A DNA stretch of 64,000 bases from Arenimonas daejeonensis (GTDB lineage: Bacteria > Pseudomonadota > Gammaproteobacteria > Xanthomonadales > Xanthomonadaceae), in contig NZ_CP042453.1 of the NCBI RefSeq assembly GCF_007993735.1, positions 1,612,001 to 1,676,000 of the forward strand, read 5' to 3'. Shown in pieces: positions 29,062 through 37,595 of this stretch. Position 1 is the first letter of the stretch. Every line of letters begins with the position of its first letter. The notes under the pieces are model-generated. The model saw only the letters and a list, made by a program, of their open reading frames with translations. It was not told the DNA's origin and did not search any database. Both the position numbers and the translations under genes were made by a program.

Positions 29062-31338
29062 ATGAACGAATCCAACACCCCCTCCAGCGATCGCCGCCCC
29101 GGTGCCGTCACCCGGGATCTGATCGCGGCCATGCGTCGCCGCAGCACGGAACATCTGCAGGCGGTGCTGGCGCGGGTGTTCGCACGGGCCGACGACTGGC
29201 TGTTCGACCTGGCCAAGAAGGACGGTGCGCCCACCGGCTCGCCCTATCTGCACGCCATGCGGGCGCTGCGGAATTCCCGGGCCCCGATCGAACGAGGCTT
29301 CCGCGAGCAGTTGGACAAGGGCTTCGAACAGATGGACCGGCGCGCGATGCCGGCGATGCCCGGCGATGCCGAGGCCAGTGTCGAACTGACCCTGCTGGAC
29401 GAAAGCGAACTCGAAGAGCAGCTGGCGACCAACCTGACCGCCGAAGCGATCATGCGCATCCACGGCGGCATGCTCGACGAACTGTCCGGTCGCCTGGCGC
29501 GCATGCTCGGCGTTCCGCAGCTCGAGGCGGCCCATAACCCGCTCAGCGCGCACAGCCTCGCCAATGCCATCGGTGCCGCACATGGCGACCTGGACGTACC
29601 CGCCGACGTGCGCATGGTGCTGTTCAAGTACTACGAGCGCGAGCTGATCCACGACCTGCGCGAACTGCTGGTGGACCTCAACGGCCGCTTGGCCGCGGCC
29701 GGGTTCAGCCCGGTCAATGTGGTGCCGAAGCCGGCGCCCACGCCGGCCGGGCAACCGGCAGCCCAGAACGACATGGTGGCGCCGCGCACGACCGACGGTT
29801 ATGCCCCGGCAGCGTCCGACTACGCACCGGCCGGCGCGCAGGCGCCCAGCACCGAAGATCGCGCCGTGTTCGAAGCGCTGCTGCAGATGCTGCATGCCTG
29901 GCGCCCCGGACAGTCGCCCCAGGCGCACGGCGGCGGTGGCCGCCAGACCGGCTACGGCGGACAGCGGCCGATGGTGGCCGAAGAAATGATGTCGGTGCTG
30001 TCGCTGATGCAGAACAACAACGTTCCGTCGGCGGTCTCCGAAGCGCTCGACAGTCCGGATGCGTCGCTGGCGGCCCTGCTCAAGAACGAACTGCTGCGCG
30101 GCGCCAGCCGCATCGGCCTGCCGCCCGAGCAGGTCAGCATGAGCCAGGACGACGAAGACGCGGTGGACCTGGTCGGCATGCTGTTCGACGTGATGTTCGA
30201 CGAGCGCGACTTCGAACATGGCGCCCGTACGCTGATCTCCCGCCTGGTGGTGCCGTTCGTGAAGGCCGCGGTGATGGATCGCCGCCTGTTCCTCTACAAG
30301 ACCCACCCGGCGCGCCGCCTGCTGAACTCGCTGGCCGAAGCCGTCGAAGGCAACCGCGGCGAGGGCCCGCAGGAGCGGGAGCTGCTGCAGAAGGCCGAGA
30401 ACACGGTGGATCGCCTGATCGCCGAGTTCAACGAAGACATCGCCATTTTCGAGACCCTGGAGCAGGAGCTGCGTTCGTTCCTGGACCAGCACCGCCGCCG
30501 TGTCGAACTGGCCGAGCGCCGTGCCGCCGAGGCCCAGCGTGGCCAGGAGCGGCTGGAACAGGCGCGCGACCTGGCTTCCAAGGAGCTGGAGCAGCGCACC
30601 CAGGGGCTGAAGCCGACGCCGGCGATGGAAGATTTCCTCAGCCGCTGCTGGACCCACCACCTGTCCATGATCGCCCTGCGCGAGGGCCCGGAAAGCGGGT
30701 CCTGGCAGTCGGCGCTGTCGGTGGCCGACCGCCTGCTGGCGCTGCTGCCGCGCGAGGGCGAAACCGCCAAGCCGGCCGGCCCGGCCCTGCAGGCCCTGCG
30801 TGAGCCGATCGAAAACGTGCTGGCCAGCTCCGGCATCATCGGCGAGGCCGCGCACGACATGATGCGCAGCCTGGGCGAAAGCCTGGACCTGCTGGCCCGC
30901 GGCCAGACCCCGCCGCCGGTGTCCGTGCCGGCACCGCAGCCCGAAAACGTCGTCCCGCTGCCGGAGCGCCGCAACCCGGCCGCCGCCGCGGCCGCCGTGC
31001 TGGCCGACCTCAAGCCGCGCCTGGAAGTGGTCGGCGGCAAGGCCGAACTCGACGTCAATAAGGAAGACGTCGAGCTGATGCGCCAGCTCAAGATCGGCAC
31101 CTGGATCCACATCGCCGGCGAAGACGGCAAGCACCATCCGGTGAAGCTGTCGTGGGTGAGCCCGATCTCGGCGCGCCTGATGTTCGTCAACCGCCGCGGC
31201 GTGCGCGTACTGGTCGCCTCGGTCGAGGAACTGGCCGCGATGAAGCAGGAAGGCAACCTGCTGGTGCGCGAACAGGAAGGCGTGTTCGACCAGGTCCTGC
31301 ATCGGGTCATGGGCAAGCTGCGCGACGAAGTCGGCTGA
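29062..31338 (+). CDS. DUF1631 family protein
   Basis: A 758-residue soluble protein, largely helical, of the DUF1631 family. The recognisable core is LVGMLFDVMFDERDFEHGAR, LVVPFVKAAVMDRRLF and HPARRLLNSLAEA, followed by a long coiled coil (EQELRSFLDQHRRRVELAER). Near the C-terminus a small beta-domain (IGTWIHIAGEDGKHHPVKLS, ARLMFVNRRGVRVLVAS) resembles the PilZ-like end of this family. No enzyme motif is present and the biological role is not established. ATG 29062 is 4 bp after GCAGAGG. No frame problem over 2.3 kb. Confidence 0.88.
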   Translation: MNESNTPSSDRRPGAVTRDLIAAMRRRSTEHLQAVLARVFARADDWLFDLAKKDGAPTGSPYLHAMRALRNSRAPIERGFREQLDKGFEQMDRRAMPAMPGDAEASVELTLLDESELEEQLATNLTAEAIMRIHGGMLDELSGRLARMLGVPQLEAAHNPLSAHSLANAIGAAHGDLDVPADVRMVLFKYYERELIHDLRELLVDLNGRLAAAGFSPVNVVPKPAPTPAGQPAAQNDMVAPRTTDGYAPAASDYAPAGAQAPSTEDRAVFEALLQMLHAWRPGQSPQAHGGGGRQTGYGGQRPMVAEEMMSVLSLMQNNNVPSAVSEALDSPDASLAALLKNELLRGASRIGLPPEQVSMSQDDEDAVDLVGMLFDVMFDERDFEHGARTLISRLVVPFVKAAVMDRRLFLYKTHPARRLLNSLAEAVEGNRGEGPQERELLQKAENTVDRLIAEFNEDIAIFETLEQELRSFLDQHRRRVELAERRAAEAQRGQERLEQARDLASKELEQRTQGLKPTPAMEDFLSRCWTHHLSMIALREGPESGSWQSALSVADRLLALLPREGETAKPAGPALQALREPIENVLASSGIIGEAAHDMMRSLGESLDLLARGQTPPPVSVPAPQPENVVPLPERRNPAAAAAAVLADLKPRLEVVGGKAELDVNKEDVELMRQLKIGTWIHIAGEDGKHHPVKLSWVSPISARLMFVNRRGVRVLVASVEELAAMKQEGNLLVREQEGVFDQVLHRVMGKLRDEVG

Positions 31339-31366
31339 TCCCCTGCCGCCCCGGCGGCGCTTCCGG

Positions 31367-31372
31367 TAGCAT
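31367..31372 (+). promoter_or_regulatory. Putative -10 box of pntAA
   Basis: TAGCAT within GGTAGCATCG, 31 bp before ATG 31403, after a GCCGCC-CCG-GCGGC hairpin that follows the DUF1631 gene. No -35 seen. Confidence 0.3.
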
Positions 31373-31402
31373 CGACGCCATCCTTTCCGGGGAGTGGCGC
31401 GC

Positions 31403-32505
31403 ATGGCGGTGAACATCGTTCTGGTCCGTGAGTCCGCCGCGGGCGAACGCCGCGTGGCCCTGAGTCCCGAGACCGCGAAGAAACTCACCGCCCTCGGCGC
31501 GCGCCTGGTCATCCAGCGCGCGGCGCCGGCCTGCCCGCGCATTTCCGCGATGACACCTACGCCGGCGCCGAACTCGTGGACGACGGCGATGCCGCCCTGG
31601 CCCAGGCCGACGTGCTGGTCTGCGTGCAGCCGCCGGCGAACGACCGCCTGGCGAAGCTCAAGCCGGGCGCCGTGGTGATCGGCCTGCTGGCCCCGCACAC
31701 CGATGCCGGTCGCGTCGATGCGCTGGTCGCGGGCAGTCTCACTGGCTTCTCTCTCGAACGCCTGCCGCGCACCACCCGCGCCCAGGCCATGGACGTGCTG
31801 AGCTCGCAGGCCGGCATGGCCGGCTACAAGGCGGTGCTGATCGCCGCCCAGTTGGCCCCGCGTTATTTCCCAATGCTGACCACCGCCGCCGGCACCATCC
31901 GCCCGTCGAAGGTGCTGATTGTCGGCGCCGGCGTGGCCGGCCTGCAGGCGATCGCCACCGCGCGCCGGCTCGGCGCCCAGGTCGAAGGTTTCGACGTGCG
32001 CCCGGAAACCCGCGAGCAGATCGAGTCGCTGGGCGGCAAGTTCCTCGACCTCGGCGTCAGCGCCGCGGGCGAGGGCGGTTATGCGCGCCAGCTGACCGCC
32101 GAGGAAAGCGCGGAGCAGCAGCGTCGCCTCGCCGAGCACCTGAAGAACGTGGATGTGATCGTCACCACGGCGGCCGTGCCCGGCCGTCCCGCGCCCAGGA
32201 TCATCACCGCGGCGATGGTTGCGGGCATGAAGCCGGGCAGCGTGATCGTGGACCTGGCGGCGGAAACCGGCGGCAACTGCGAACTCACGCGCCCGGGCGA
32301 AACCTTCGAATCCGATGGCGGCGTGACGGTGTCCGGTCCGCTGAATCTGGCCAGCCTGGGTGCGCTGCACGCCAGCGAAATGTACGCGCGCAACGTCTAC
32401 AACTTCCTTGCACTGTCGCTCAAGGAGGGGCAGTTGAACCTGGATTGGGACGACGAGCTGATCGCCAAGACGTGCCTGGCGCACGCCGGCGAACGCAAGG
32501 CCTGA
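31403..32505 (+). CDS. pntA: NAD(P) transhydrogenase subunit alpha part 1, PntAA (frameshifted near 31530)
   Basis: NAD(H)-binding domain I of the proton-translocating transhydrogenase. Corrected length 367 residues. The N-terminus is VRESAAGERRVALSPETAKK; the Rossmann site is VLIVGAGVAGLQAIATARRL; the RQD-type loop and MKPGSVIVDLAAETGGN follow. One missing base near 31530 (IQR to AGLPAHFRDDTYAGAEL) joins the frames. The protein ends after domain I, with no membrane helices, as in split-type PntA. Unusually, pntAB lies 1.6 kb downstream beyond three opposing genes. Confidence 0.93.
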
Positions 32506-32514
32506 AGCCGCGGC

Positions 32515-33090
32515 TCAGTCTTCCGGCGGCAGCGCGGCTGGCGGCGGCGAGATGCCCGGGCCGCCGGTTTCCAGCCAGGCCCGGCGCTGCGCCGGGTCCA
32601 TGCCACGCCAGAGGCCGAACAGGCGCTTGCGTTCGTCCTCGGGCAGCCCGCGCATGGTGGCCATGCTGATGCGCATCTTTTCCTTCAGCTCCGGCGGCAG
32701 GTCGCGGAAATTGCGTGCGCCCTCGCGGATGCGTTCGCGTTCTTCGGGTGTCATCGCTTCCCAGCGCGCCTTGCGCTCCAGGCGCTCGAGCGCACGCACG
32801 CGGCGCGAGGCCGGCATCGTGTCCCAGTGTTCGGCCATCGGTGCCAGCTGTTCTTGCTGCGCCGGGCTGAGCTGGCTCCAGGTGGGCACGGTCACGCCGG
32901 CGGGCACCGGGGTCGGGCCGTGTTCGCGGTGTTCGCGGTGCATGCGGTGTTCGCGCGGGCCGTCGCCACGCGCTGCGGGATCGTCGGGTGGCTCGCCGGC
33001 GAGGGCCGGGACCGCCATCGCCAAAACCAGCAGGCCAGCGGTCAGCCGGGGAGAAGGTTCACAGGCGCGGCCCCGTCGCCACCGGTGCAT
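32515..33090 (-). CDS. DUF3106 domain periplasmic protein
   Basis: Up to 191 residues: a hydrophobic signal (AGLLVLAMAVPALAG), a His/Arg-rich linker (HRMHREHREHG) and a DUF3106 helical region with repeated PxERxRIREGxxxFRxLPPE-like units (MTPEERERIREGARNFRDLP; LPEDERKRLFGLWRGM). DUF3106 proteins often follow a sigma/anti-sigma pair, as here. The function is unknown; similarity in layout to Spy/CpxP-type metal or folding sensors is only suggestive. ATG 33090 overlaps the preceding gene by 32 bp; a shorter start is possible. Confidence 0.75.
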   Translation of the reverse strand: MHRWRRGRACEPSPRLTAGLLVLAMAVPALAGEPPDDPAARGDGPREHRMHREHREHGPTPVPAGVTVPTWSQLSPAQQEQLAPMAEHWDTMPASRRVRALERLERKARWEAMTPEERERIREGARNFRDLPPELKEKMRISMATMRGLPEDERKRLFGLWRGMDPAQRRAWLETGGPGISPPPAALPPED

Positions 33091-33405
33091 CCGCCAGCCA
33101 GGCGTAGAGCTCGGGATCTTCGTCGATCACCAGCGAATCGAGTTCAGCGTTGACGGCAAGCTCGTCAGTGTCGGACGGCATCGGTACCGCCGTCGGCTGC
33201 GGCAGCCACCAGGCCAGGCCGAGGGCCAGCACCGCGGCGGCGAAGGCACCGGCGGGCACCAGGCCGAACCGGCGCGCGGCGCGTGCCGGGGCTGCTGGGC
33301 TTCGTGCCGCGCGCGCCGCAGCCGGAAGGCCATGCCCTGGTCCAGGCGGTCGCTGGCGCGGTCGAAAAGCTCGCGGACTTGGGGCGTCGGATCGTGGCTG
33401 GTCAT
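33059..33405 (-). CDS. Probable anti-sigma factor, single-pass (frameshifted near 33280)
   Basis: Corrected length 115 residues: a short cytoplasmic N-terminus ([20 protein letters not shown]), an Arg-rich stretch, one membrane helix ([17 protein letters not shown]) and a small acidic periplasmic tail ([17 protein letters not shown]). The size, topology and overlap with the sigma gene (ATG 33405 within its TGA) suggest a membrane anti-sigma factor, although no ZAS zinc motif is visible. One missing base near 33280 separates the cytoplasmic and membrane parts. Confidence 0.65.
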
Positions 33406-33951
33406 CGCCAGTCCTCCAGTTGGATGCGCAGGGCGGCCATCGCCCGCGACAAGTGTGTTTTCACCGAACCGTCGGAACAACCCATCGCCGCGGCGGTTTC
33501 GGCGACATCCAGGCCCTGCAGTTCGCGCAGCAGGTAGGCCTCGCGCTGGCGCCGCGGCAGTTTGCGCAGCGCCTGGCCGGGGCCGACCAGGCTTCGCCGT
33601 CGGCGTGGCGGCGGGCCGGGTCTTCGCCCGGGTCGGGCAGCATCTCCAGCGGGTCTTCGCGCTGGTCCTCGTCGCGGCCCATAAACCCATAACGCGGCGG
33701 CGCACGTTGTTGCGGCGATGCCGGTCGGTGATCTGCCGGCGCAGGATGCTCCAGAACAGCGGTGCCCATTCCGTCGCCGGCCGTTCGCGGTAGCCCACGA
33801 GCCTGATCATCGCCTCCTGCACTGCGTCCAGCGCGTCCTCGCGATGGCCCAGCGCCAGCTCGGCCATGCGGAAGGCACGACGTTCCACCGCGGCCAGGAA
33901 CTCGTCCAGGCTGGCGGGCGGCGCGGCGGGGGCGGCGTCGAAGGGCATCAC
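33402..33951 (-). CDS. ECF-type RNA polymerase sigma factor (two frameshifts)
   Basis: Corrected length 183 residues. Region 2 is [53 protein letters not shown]; region 4 is [20 protein letters not shown], then [20 protein letters not shown], a clear sigma-70 region 4 helix-turn-helix. The frames break near 33689 (a T missing in GGTTTATGG) and near 33590. The sequence downstream encodes the putative anti-sigma and DUF3106 proteins, forming a three-gene regulatory unit. It most resembles the RNAP sigma factors paired with DUF3106 genes in xanthomonads. Confidence 0.82.
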
Positions 33952-34069
33952 AGGGCGCGGGTCTGGCCGTCCATGGGGCTATATAACGCATCCCCGGGGG
34001 CTGCGTTGACAGGTTCCGCACGGTGGCCCGCTTCCGGCGACCGCCCCTAGCCGGCATTTAAGCAGCGGT

Positions 34070-34075
34070 TATGAT
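34070..34075 (+). promoter_or_regulatory. Putative -10 box of pntAB-pntB
   Basis: TATGAT within GGTTATGATGG, 34 bp before ATG 34109. It would give pntAB and pntB a promoter independent of pntAA. Confidence 0.35.
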
Positions 34076-34108
34076 GGAACCGGTCGCGCATCCGCGCGGG
34101 GAGGGGAC

Positions 34109-34405
34109 ATGGACGGCTTCGTCGCGCTCTACATCTTCGTGCTCGCCGCTTTCACCGGCTACGAGATCATCGGCCGGGTGCCAGTGATCCTGCATACGCC
34201 GCTGATGTCGGGCTCCAACTTCGTGCACGGCATCGTGATGATCGGCGCCATGGTGGTGCTGGGCCATGCCGACACCACCACCGAGAAGGTGATCGGCTTC
34301 CTGGCGGTGCTGATGGGCGCCGGCAACGCCGCCGGTGGCTACGTCGTCACCGAACGCATGCTCGAGATGTTCAAGCCCAGCGCCAAGAAGGAGGGCGGCG
34401 CATGA
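34109..34405 (+). CDS. NAD(P) transhydrogenase subunit alpha part 2, PntAB
   Basis: A 98-residue membrane protein forming the alpha-subunit part of the transhydrogenase proton channel. Three helices are visible (FVALYIFVLAAFTGYEIIG, FVHGIVMIGAMVVLG, VIGFLAVLMGAGNAAGGYVV). The pntB start overlaps the stop (ATGA at 34402), so they are translationally coupled. RBS GGGGAGGGG is just upstream. Confidence 0.93.
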   Translation: MDGFVALYIFVLAAFTGYEIIGRVPVILHTPLMSGSNFVHGIVMIGAMVVLGHADTTTEKVIGFLAVLMGAGNAAGGYVVTERMLEMFKPSAKKEGGA

Positions 34406-35789
34406 GCTGGTTGCCCCTGCTGGTGAAGGCCAGCTATTTCGCCGCGGCACTGCTGTTCATCCTGGGCATCAAGCGCATGTCGTCGCCGAAGACGGCGGCC
34501 AGCGGCATCCGCTGGGCCGGCGCCGGCATGCTGGTGGCGACCATCGCCACCTTCGCGCTGCCGGGACTGCACAACCTGGGCCTGATCGCGCTGGCGGTGT
34601 TATGGGCACGATCGTGGCCTGGATCTCCGGCAAGCGCGTGGCCATGACCGACATGCCGCAGATGGTGGCGCTGTACAACGGCCTGGGCGGCGGTTCGGCG
34701 GCGGCGATCGGCGCGGTCGAACTCCTGAAGTTTTCCGACGCGGGTTTGGCGCCGTCGCAGACGGCCCTGGTGCTTGCCGTGGTCGGTGCGCTCATCGGTT
34801 CCATTTCCCTCACCGGTTCGGTGATCGCCTGGGCGAAGCTCGACGGCCGCATGGACAAGCGTTTCACCTTCCCGGGGCAGCAGGCGTTCAACGCCCTGGT
34901 GTTCCTGGCCGCGGTCGGCCTGGGCGTGCTGACGGTGTACGGACTGGAGCAGCCGGTGATCATCGGCTTCTTCGTCGCCGCGCTGGCGGTGGGCGTGCTG
35001 ATGACGCTGCCGATCGGTGGCGCCGACATGCCGGTGGTGATCTCGCTGTACAACGCACTCACCGGCCTGGCGGTCGCGTTCGAAGGTTACGTGCTGCAGA
35101 ACGAGGCCCTGATCATCGCCGGCATGGTGGTGGGCGCGGCTGGCACCATGTTGACCCAGTTGATGGCCAAGGCCATGAACCGCTCGATCGCCAGCGTGCT
35201 GTTCGGCAGCTTCGGCCAGACCGGCGAGGCGGCCGAGATCAGCGGCGCACAGAAGCCCATCGAAGCCGGCGACGTGGCCGCGATGATGGCCTATGCCGAA
35301 CGCGTGGTGATCGTGCCCGGTTATGGCCTGGCCGTGGCCCAGGCCCAGCACAAGGTCTGGGAGCTGACCCAGGTGCTGATGAAGCGCGGCGTGAAGGTGA
35401 AGTTCGCCATCCACCCGGTGGCGGGCCGCATGCCCGGCCACATGAACGTGCTGCTGGCCGAGGCGGGCGTGCCCTACGACCTGATCGCCGACATGGACGA
35501 CATCAACCCCGAGTTCCCGACCACCGACGTCTCGCTGGTGATCGGCGCAAACGACGTGGTGAACCCGGTGGCCAAGACCGACCCGGCCTCGCCGATCTTC
35601 GGCATGCCGATCCTGGACGTGGTGGCCTCGAAGAACACCATCGTCATCAAGCGCGGCAAGGGCACCGGTTTCGCCGGCATCGAGAATGCGCTGTTCTATG
35701 CCGACAACACCCGCATGCTCTACGGCGATGCGGCGGCGGCGGTCAGCCAGCTGGTGGCGGAATTGAAGTCGGTGGACGGCGGGCACTGA
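34402..35789 (+). CDS. pntB: NAD(P) transhydrogenase subunit beta, PntB (frameshifted near 34600)
   Basis: NADP(H)-binding domain III plus most of the membrane domain. Membrane helices run to about residue 260; the NADP site has VIVPGYGLAVAQAQHKVWEL, IHPVAGRMPGHMNVLLAEA, and GANDVVNP...MPILDVVASK. One missing base near 34600 (LAV-MGTIVAW) joins the first 66 residues to the rest, giving 462 residues, identical in length to E. coli PntB. The complex uses the proton gradient to make NADPH, consistent with peroxide defence needs. Confidence 0.95.
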
Positions 35790-35810
35790 GCCCGCCGCCA
35801 CACCCGGCAA

Positions 35811-36233
35811 TCAGCGCCCGAAGCGCCAGGCCAGGCCCAGGGCCAGCAGCGAAAATCCGATGTCCCAGCCGGTGGTGCCGTGCCGCAGCAGTTCGCCGGC
35901 CAGCACCGGGCCCAGGCGTTGGGCCGATTCGGCCGGGCTCAGGCCCAGCAGCAGGCCCATCTGGGTGGCGACGATCATCCAGTAGCTGATGGCGATCGCG
36001 ATGGTGGTGCCGGCCAGTGCCAGCGTGGCGCGTGCCTTTCCGGGCGGCGCGGCGGCCAGCCGCAGCATCAGCACCATGTCCAGCGCGGCCAGCGGCGCCA
36101 CCCAGGGGCAGGTCGAGCGCAGGGTGATGGCCAGGCCGAGCCACACCGCCACCGCCCCCATCACGCCCACGACCAGTGCGAAGGCCGGCAGCAGCCATGA
36201 CACGGGGCGCGTGGAACGGTCTGTTGGGATCAA
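35811..36233 (-). CDS. Hypothetical four-helix membrane protein
   Basis: A 140-residue protein with about four hydrophobic segments (LLPAFALVVGVMGAVAVWLG, WVAPLAALDMVLMLRLAAA, TIAIAISYWMIVATQMGLLL, FSLLALGLAWRFGR). No recognised family or catalytic residues. It converges on pntB (21 bp) and is divergent from sufT (61 bp). Confidence 0.6.
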   Translation of the reverse strand: MIPTDRSTRPVSWLLPAFALVVGVMGAVAVWLGLAITLRSTCPWVAPLAALDMVLMLRLAAAPPGKARATLALAGTTIAIAISYWMIVATQMGLLLGLSPAESAQRLGPVLAGELLRHGTTGWDIGFSLLALGLAWRFGR

Positions 36234-36259
36234 GACGGTTTCCCGGAGGGAGGGCGGGC

Positions 36260-36265
36260 TAAAAT
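36260..36265 (+). promoter_or_regulatory. Putative -10 box of sufT
   Basis: TAAAAT within GGCTAAAATAGC, 29 bp before the sufT GTG. Same type as the boxes at 6782 and 25925. Confidence 0.4.
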
Positions 36266-36294
36266 AGCCGCCTTTCCGGCCAGGCGATACCCGA

Positions 36295-36849
36295 GTGAGC
36301 TATTCCCGCACCAGCGAACCGGTGAAGTTCGAACGCGACTGCAGCGCCGTGATGGTGCCGCAGGGCGAGGCCGTGACCCTGCCCGCCGGCAGCAGCGGCT
36401 ACATCACCCAGGCCTTGGGTGGCTCGTTCACGGTGTTCGTGGACGGCAACCTGTTCCGCATTGCCGGCGACGACGCCGACGCCATCGGCAAGTCGAAGCC
36501 CGCGCCACTGGAACTGCCCGAGGGTGCCGGGGATGCCGAGGTGGAGAAGTTGGTCTGGGACCAGCTGCGCACCTGCTTCGACCCCGAGATCCCGGTCAAC
36601 ATCGTCGACCTGGGCCTGGTCTACGACTGCGACCTGGGCCGCAATGCCGAGGGCGAACGCATCGTCGCCATCCGCATGACCCTGACCGCGCCAGGCTGCG
36701 GCATGGGCGACATCCTGGTCGAGGATGTGCGCACCAAGGTCGAGGCGGTGCCGACGATCGTCGAGGCCGATGTCGAGCTGGTGTTCGACCCGCCCTGGAA
36801 CCAGTCGATGATGTCCGACGTGGCGCGGCTGGAAACCGGCATGTTCTGA
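36295..36849 (+). CDS. sufT: Putative Fe-S cluster maturation protein SufT
   Basis: A 184-residue SufT/MIP18-type (DUF59) protein. The N-terminal extension is typical of SufT (RDCSAVMVPQGEAVTLPAG, QALGGSFTV), followed by the DUF59 core CFDPEIPVNIVDLGLVYDCD and MTLTAPGCGMGDILVEDVR with its conserved cysteine, then FDPPWNQSMMSD. SufT helps iron-sulfur cluster assembly or carriage under high demand. Here it is not within a suf operon; it stands next to an iron-responsive locus. GTG 36295 is the only start giving the family N-terminus. Confidence 0.9.
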   Translation: MSYSRTSEPVKFERDCSAVMVPQGEAVTLPAGSSGYITQALGGSFTVFVDGNLFRIAGDDADAIGKSKPAPLELPEGAGDAEVEKLVWDQLRTCFDPEIPVNIVDLGLVYDCDLGRNAEGERIVAIRMTLTAPGCGMGDILVEDVRTKVEAVPTIVEADVELVFDPPWNQSMMSDVARLETGMF

Positions 36850-36853
36850 GGCC

Positions 36854-37525
36854 TCAGGCCTCCGCCCACATCCGCAGCAACTGCGAATGCACCTGGCTCA
36901 GCTGCAGGAATTCCTGGCTGTCGCCTTCGCGTGCATGCAGTGCACGCCGCGCCTGGTCGAGCGTGAACAGCAGCTCGCGCTGGCGGCTGTCGCGTACCCG
37001 GCTCTGGATCCAGCCAACGCAGGCCAGGCGTTCGCCGCGGGTCACCGGCGACACGCGGTGCAGGGCGCCGCAGTCATAGACCACCATGGCGCCGGCAGGC
37101 AGCTTCACCGGCGTCTCGCCCTCGTGTGAATCGATCACCAGTTCGCCGCCGTCGTAACTGTCGGGTTCCGAGAGGAACAAGGTCCAGGCCAGGTCGGTGC
37201 GCAACGGCGGCTCGCCCATCAGGGCGTCGTCCACGTGCAGGCCGTAGGCGTCACCGGGCTGGTAGCGGCTCAGCAAGGGCGCGCCCAATCGGGCCGGCCG
37301 CGCGAACTGCCGCAGCACCGGGTGTGCGCCCACGGCGGTGACGAGACGGTCGGCCAGGGCCTGGACCTGCGGGTCGGCGGGGTCGAGCTGGCGGTTCTGT
37401 TTGGCGCCGCGGGCGGCCCAGCCAGCGGTGCTGCGGCCGTCGCGGTCGGGCAGGCGCCCGAAGGCTTCGCGGGCGCCGGCGCAGGCAGCGGCATCAAGGA
37501 CATCGGCGATGCAGAGCAGGGCCAT
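36854..37525 (-). CDS. piuC: PKHD-type Fe(II)/2-oxoglutarate hydroxylase, PiuC-like
   Basis: About 223 residues. The double-stranded beta-helix dioxygenase has the iron-binding H-x-D in YGLHVDDALM and the distal H in CGALHRVSPV with the 2-oxoglutarate arginine in TRGERL. The opening (MALLCIADVLDAAACAGARE) and C-terminus (QVHSQLLRMWAEA) match PiuC/YbiX proteins, usually Fur-controlled and linked to siderophore receptors. ATG 37525 is chosen by homology; no Shine-Dalgarno precedes it because a Fur box lies 6 bp upstream, so a leaderless message is possible. Confidence 0.88.
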   Translation of the reverse strand: MALLCIADVLDAAACAGAREAFGRLPDRDGRSTAGWAARGAKQNRQLDPADPQVQALADRLVTAVGAHPVLRQFARPARLGAPLLSRYQPGDAYGLHVDDALMGEPPLRTDLAWTLFLSEPDSYDGGELVIDSHEGETPVKLPAGAMVVYDCGALHRVSPVTRGERLACVGWIQSRVRDSRQRELLFTLDQARRALHAREGDSQEFLQLSQVHSQLLRMWAEA

Positions 37526-37530
37526 TTGTT

Positions 37531-37549
37531 GAGAATGATTTGCATTAGA
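37531..37549. promoter_or_regulatory. Fur box between piuC and the imelysin gene
   Basis: GAGAATGATTTGCATTAGA matches the 19-bp Fur consensus at 13 positions, including AATGAT and CATTA. It overlaps a plus-strand -35 candidate (TTGCAT, 37540-37545) paired at 16 bp with GATAAT (37562-37567), which would drive the imelysin gene, and it lies directly before the piuC start. Confidence 0.75.
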
Positions 37550-37595
37550 GGCGATGGCGCCGATAATACCCGCATCCCCTGATGCCTGGACCGCC

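Noticed and set aside
28927-32484. A 1185-codon minus-strand open frame opposite the DUF1631 and pntAA genes
   Set aside because: Same reason; repetitive His/Gln/Arg composition without domains.
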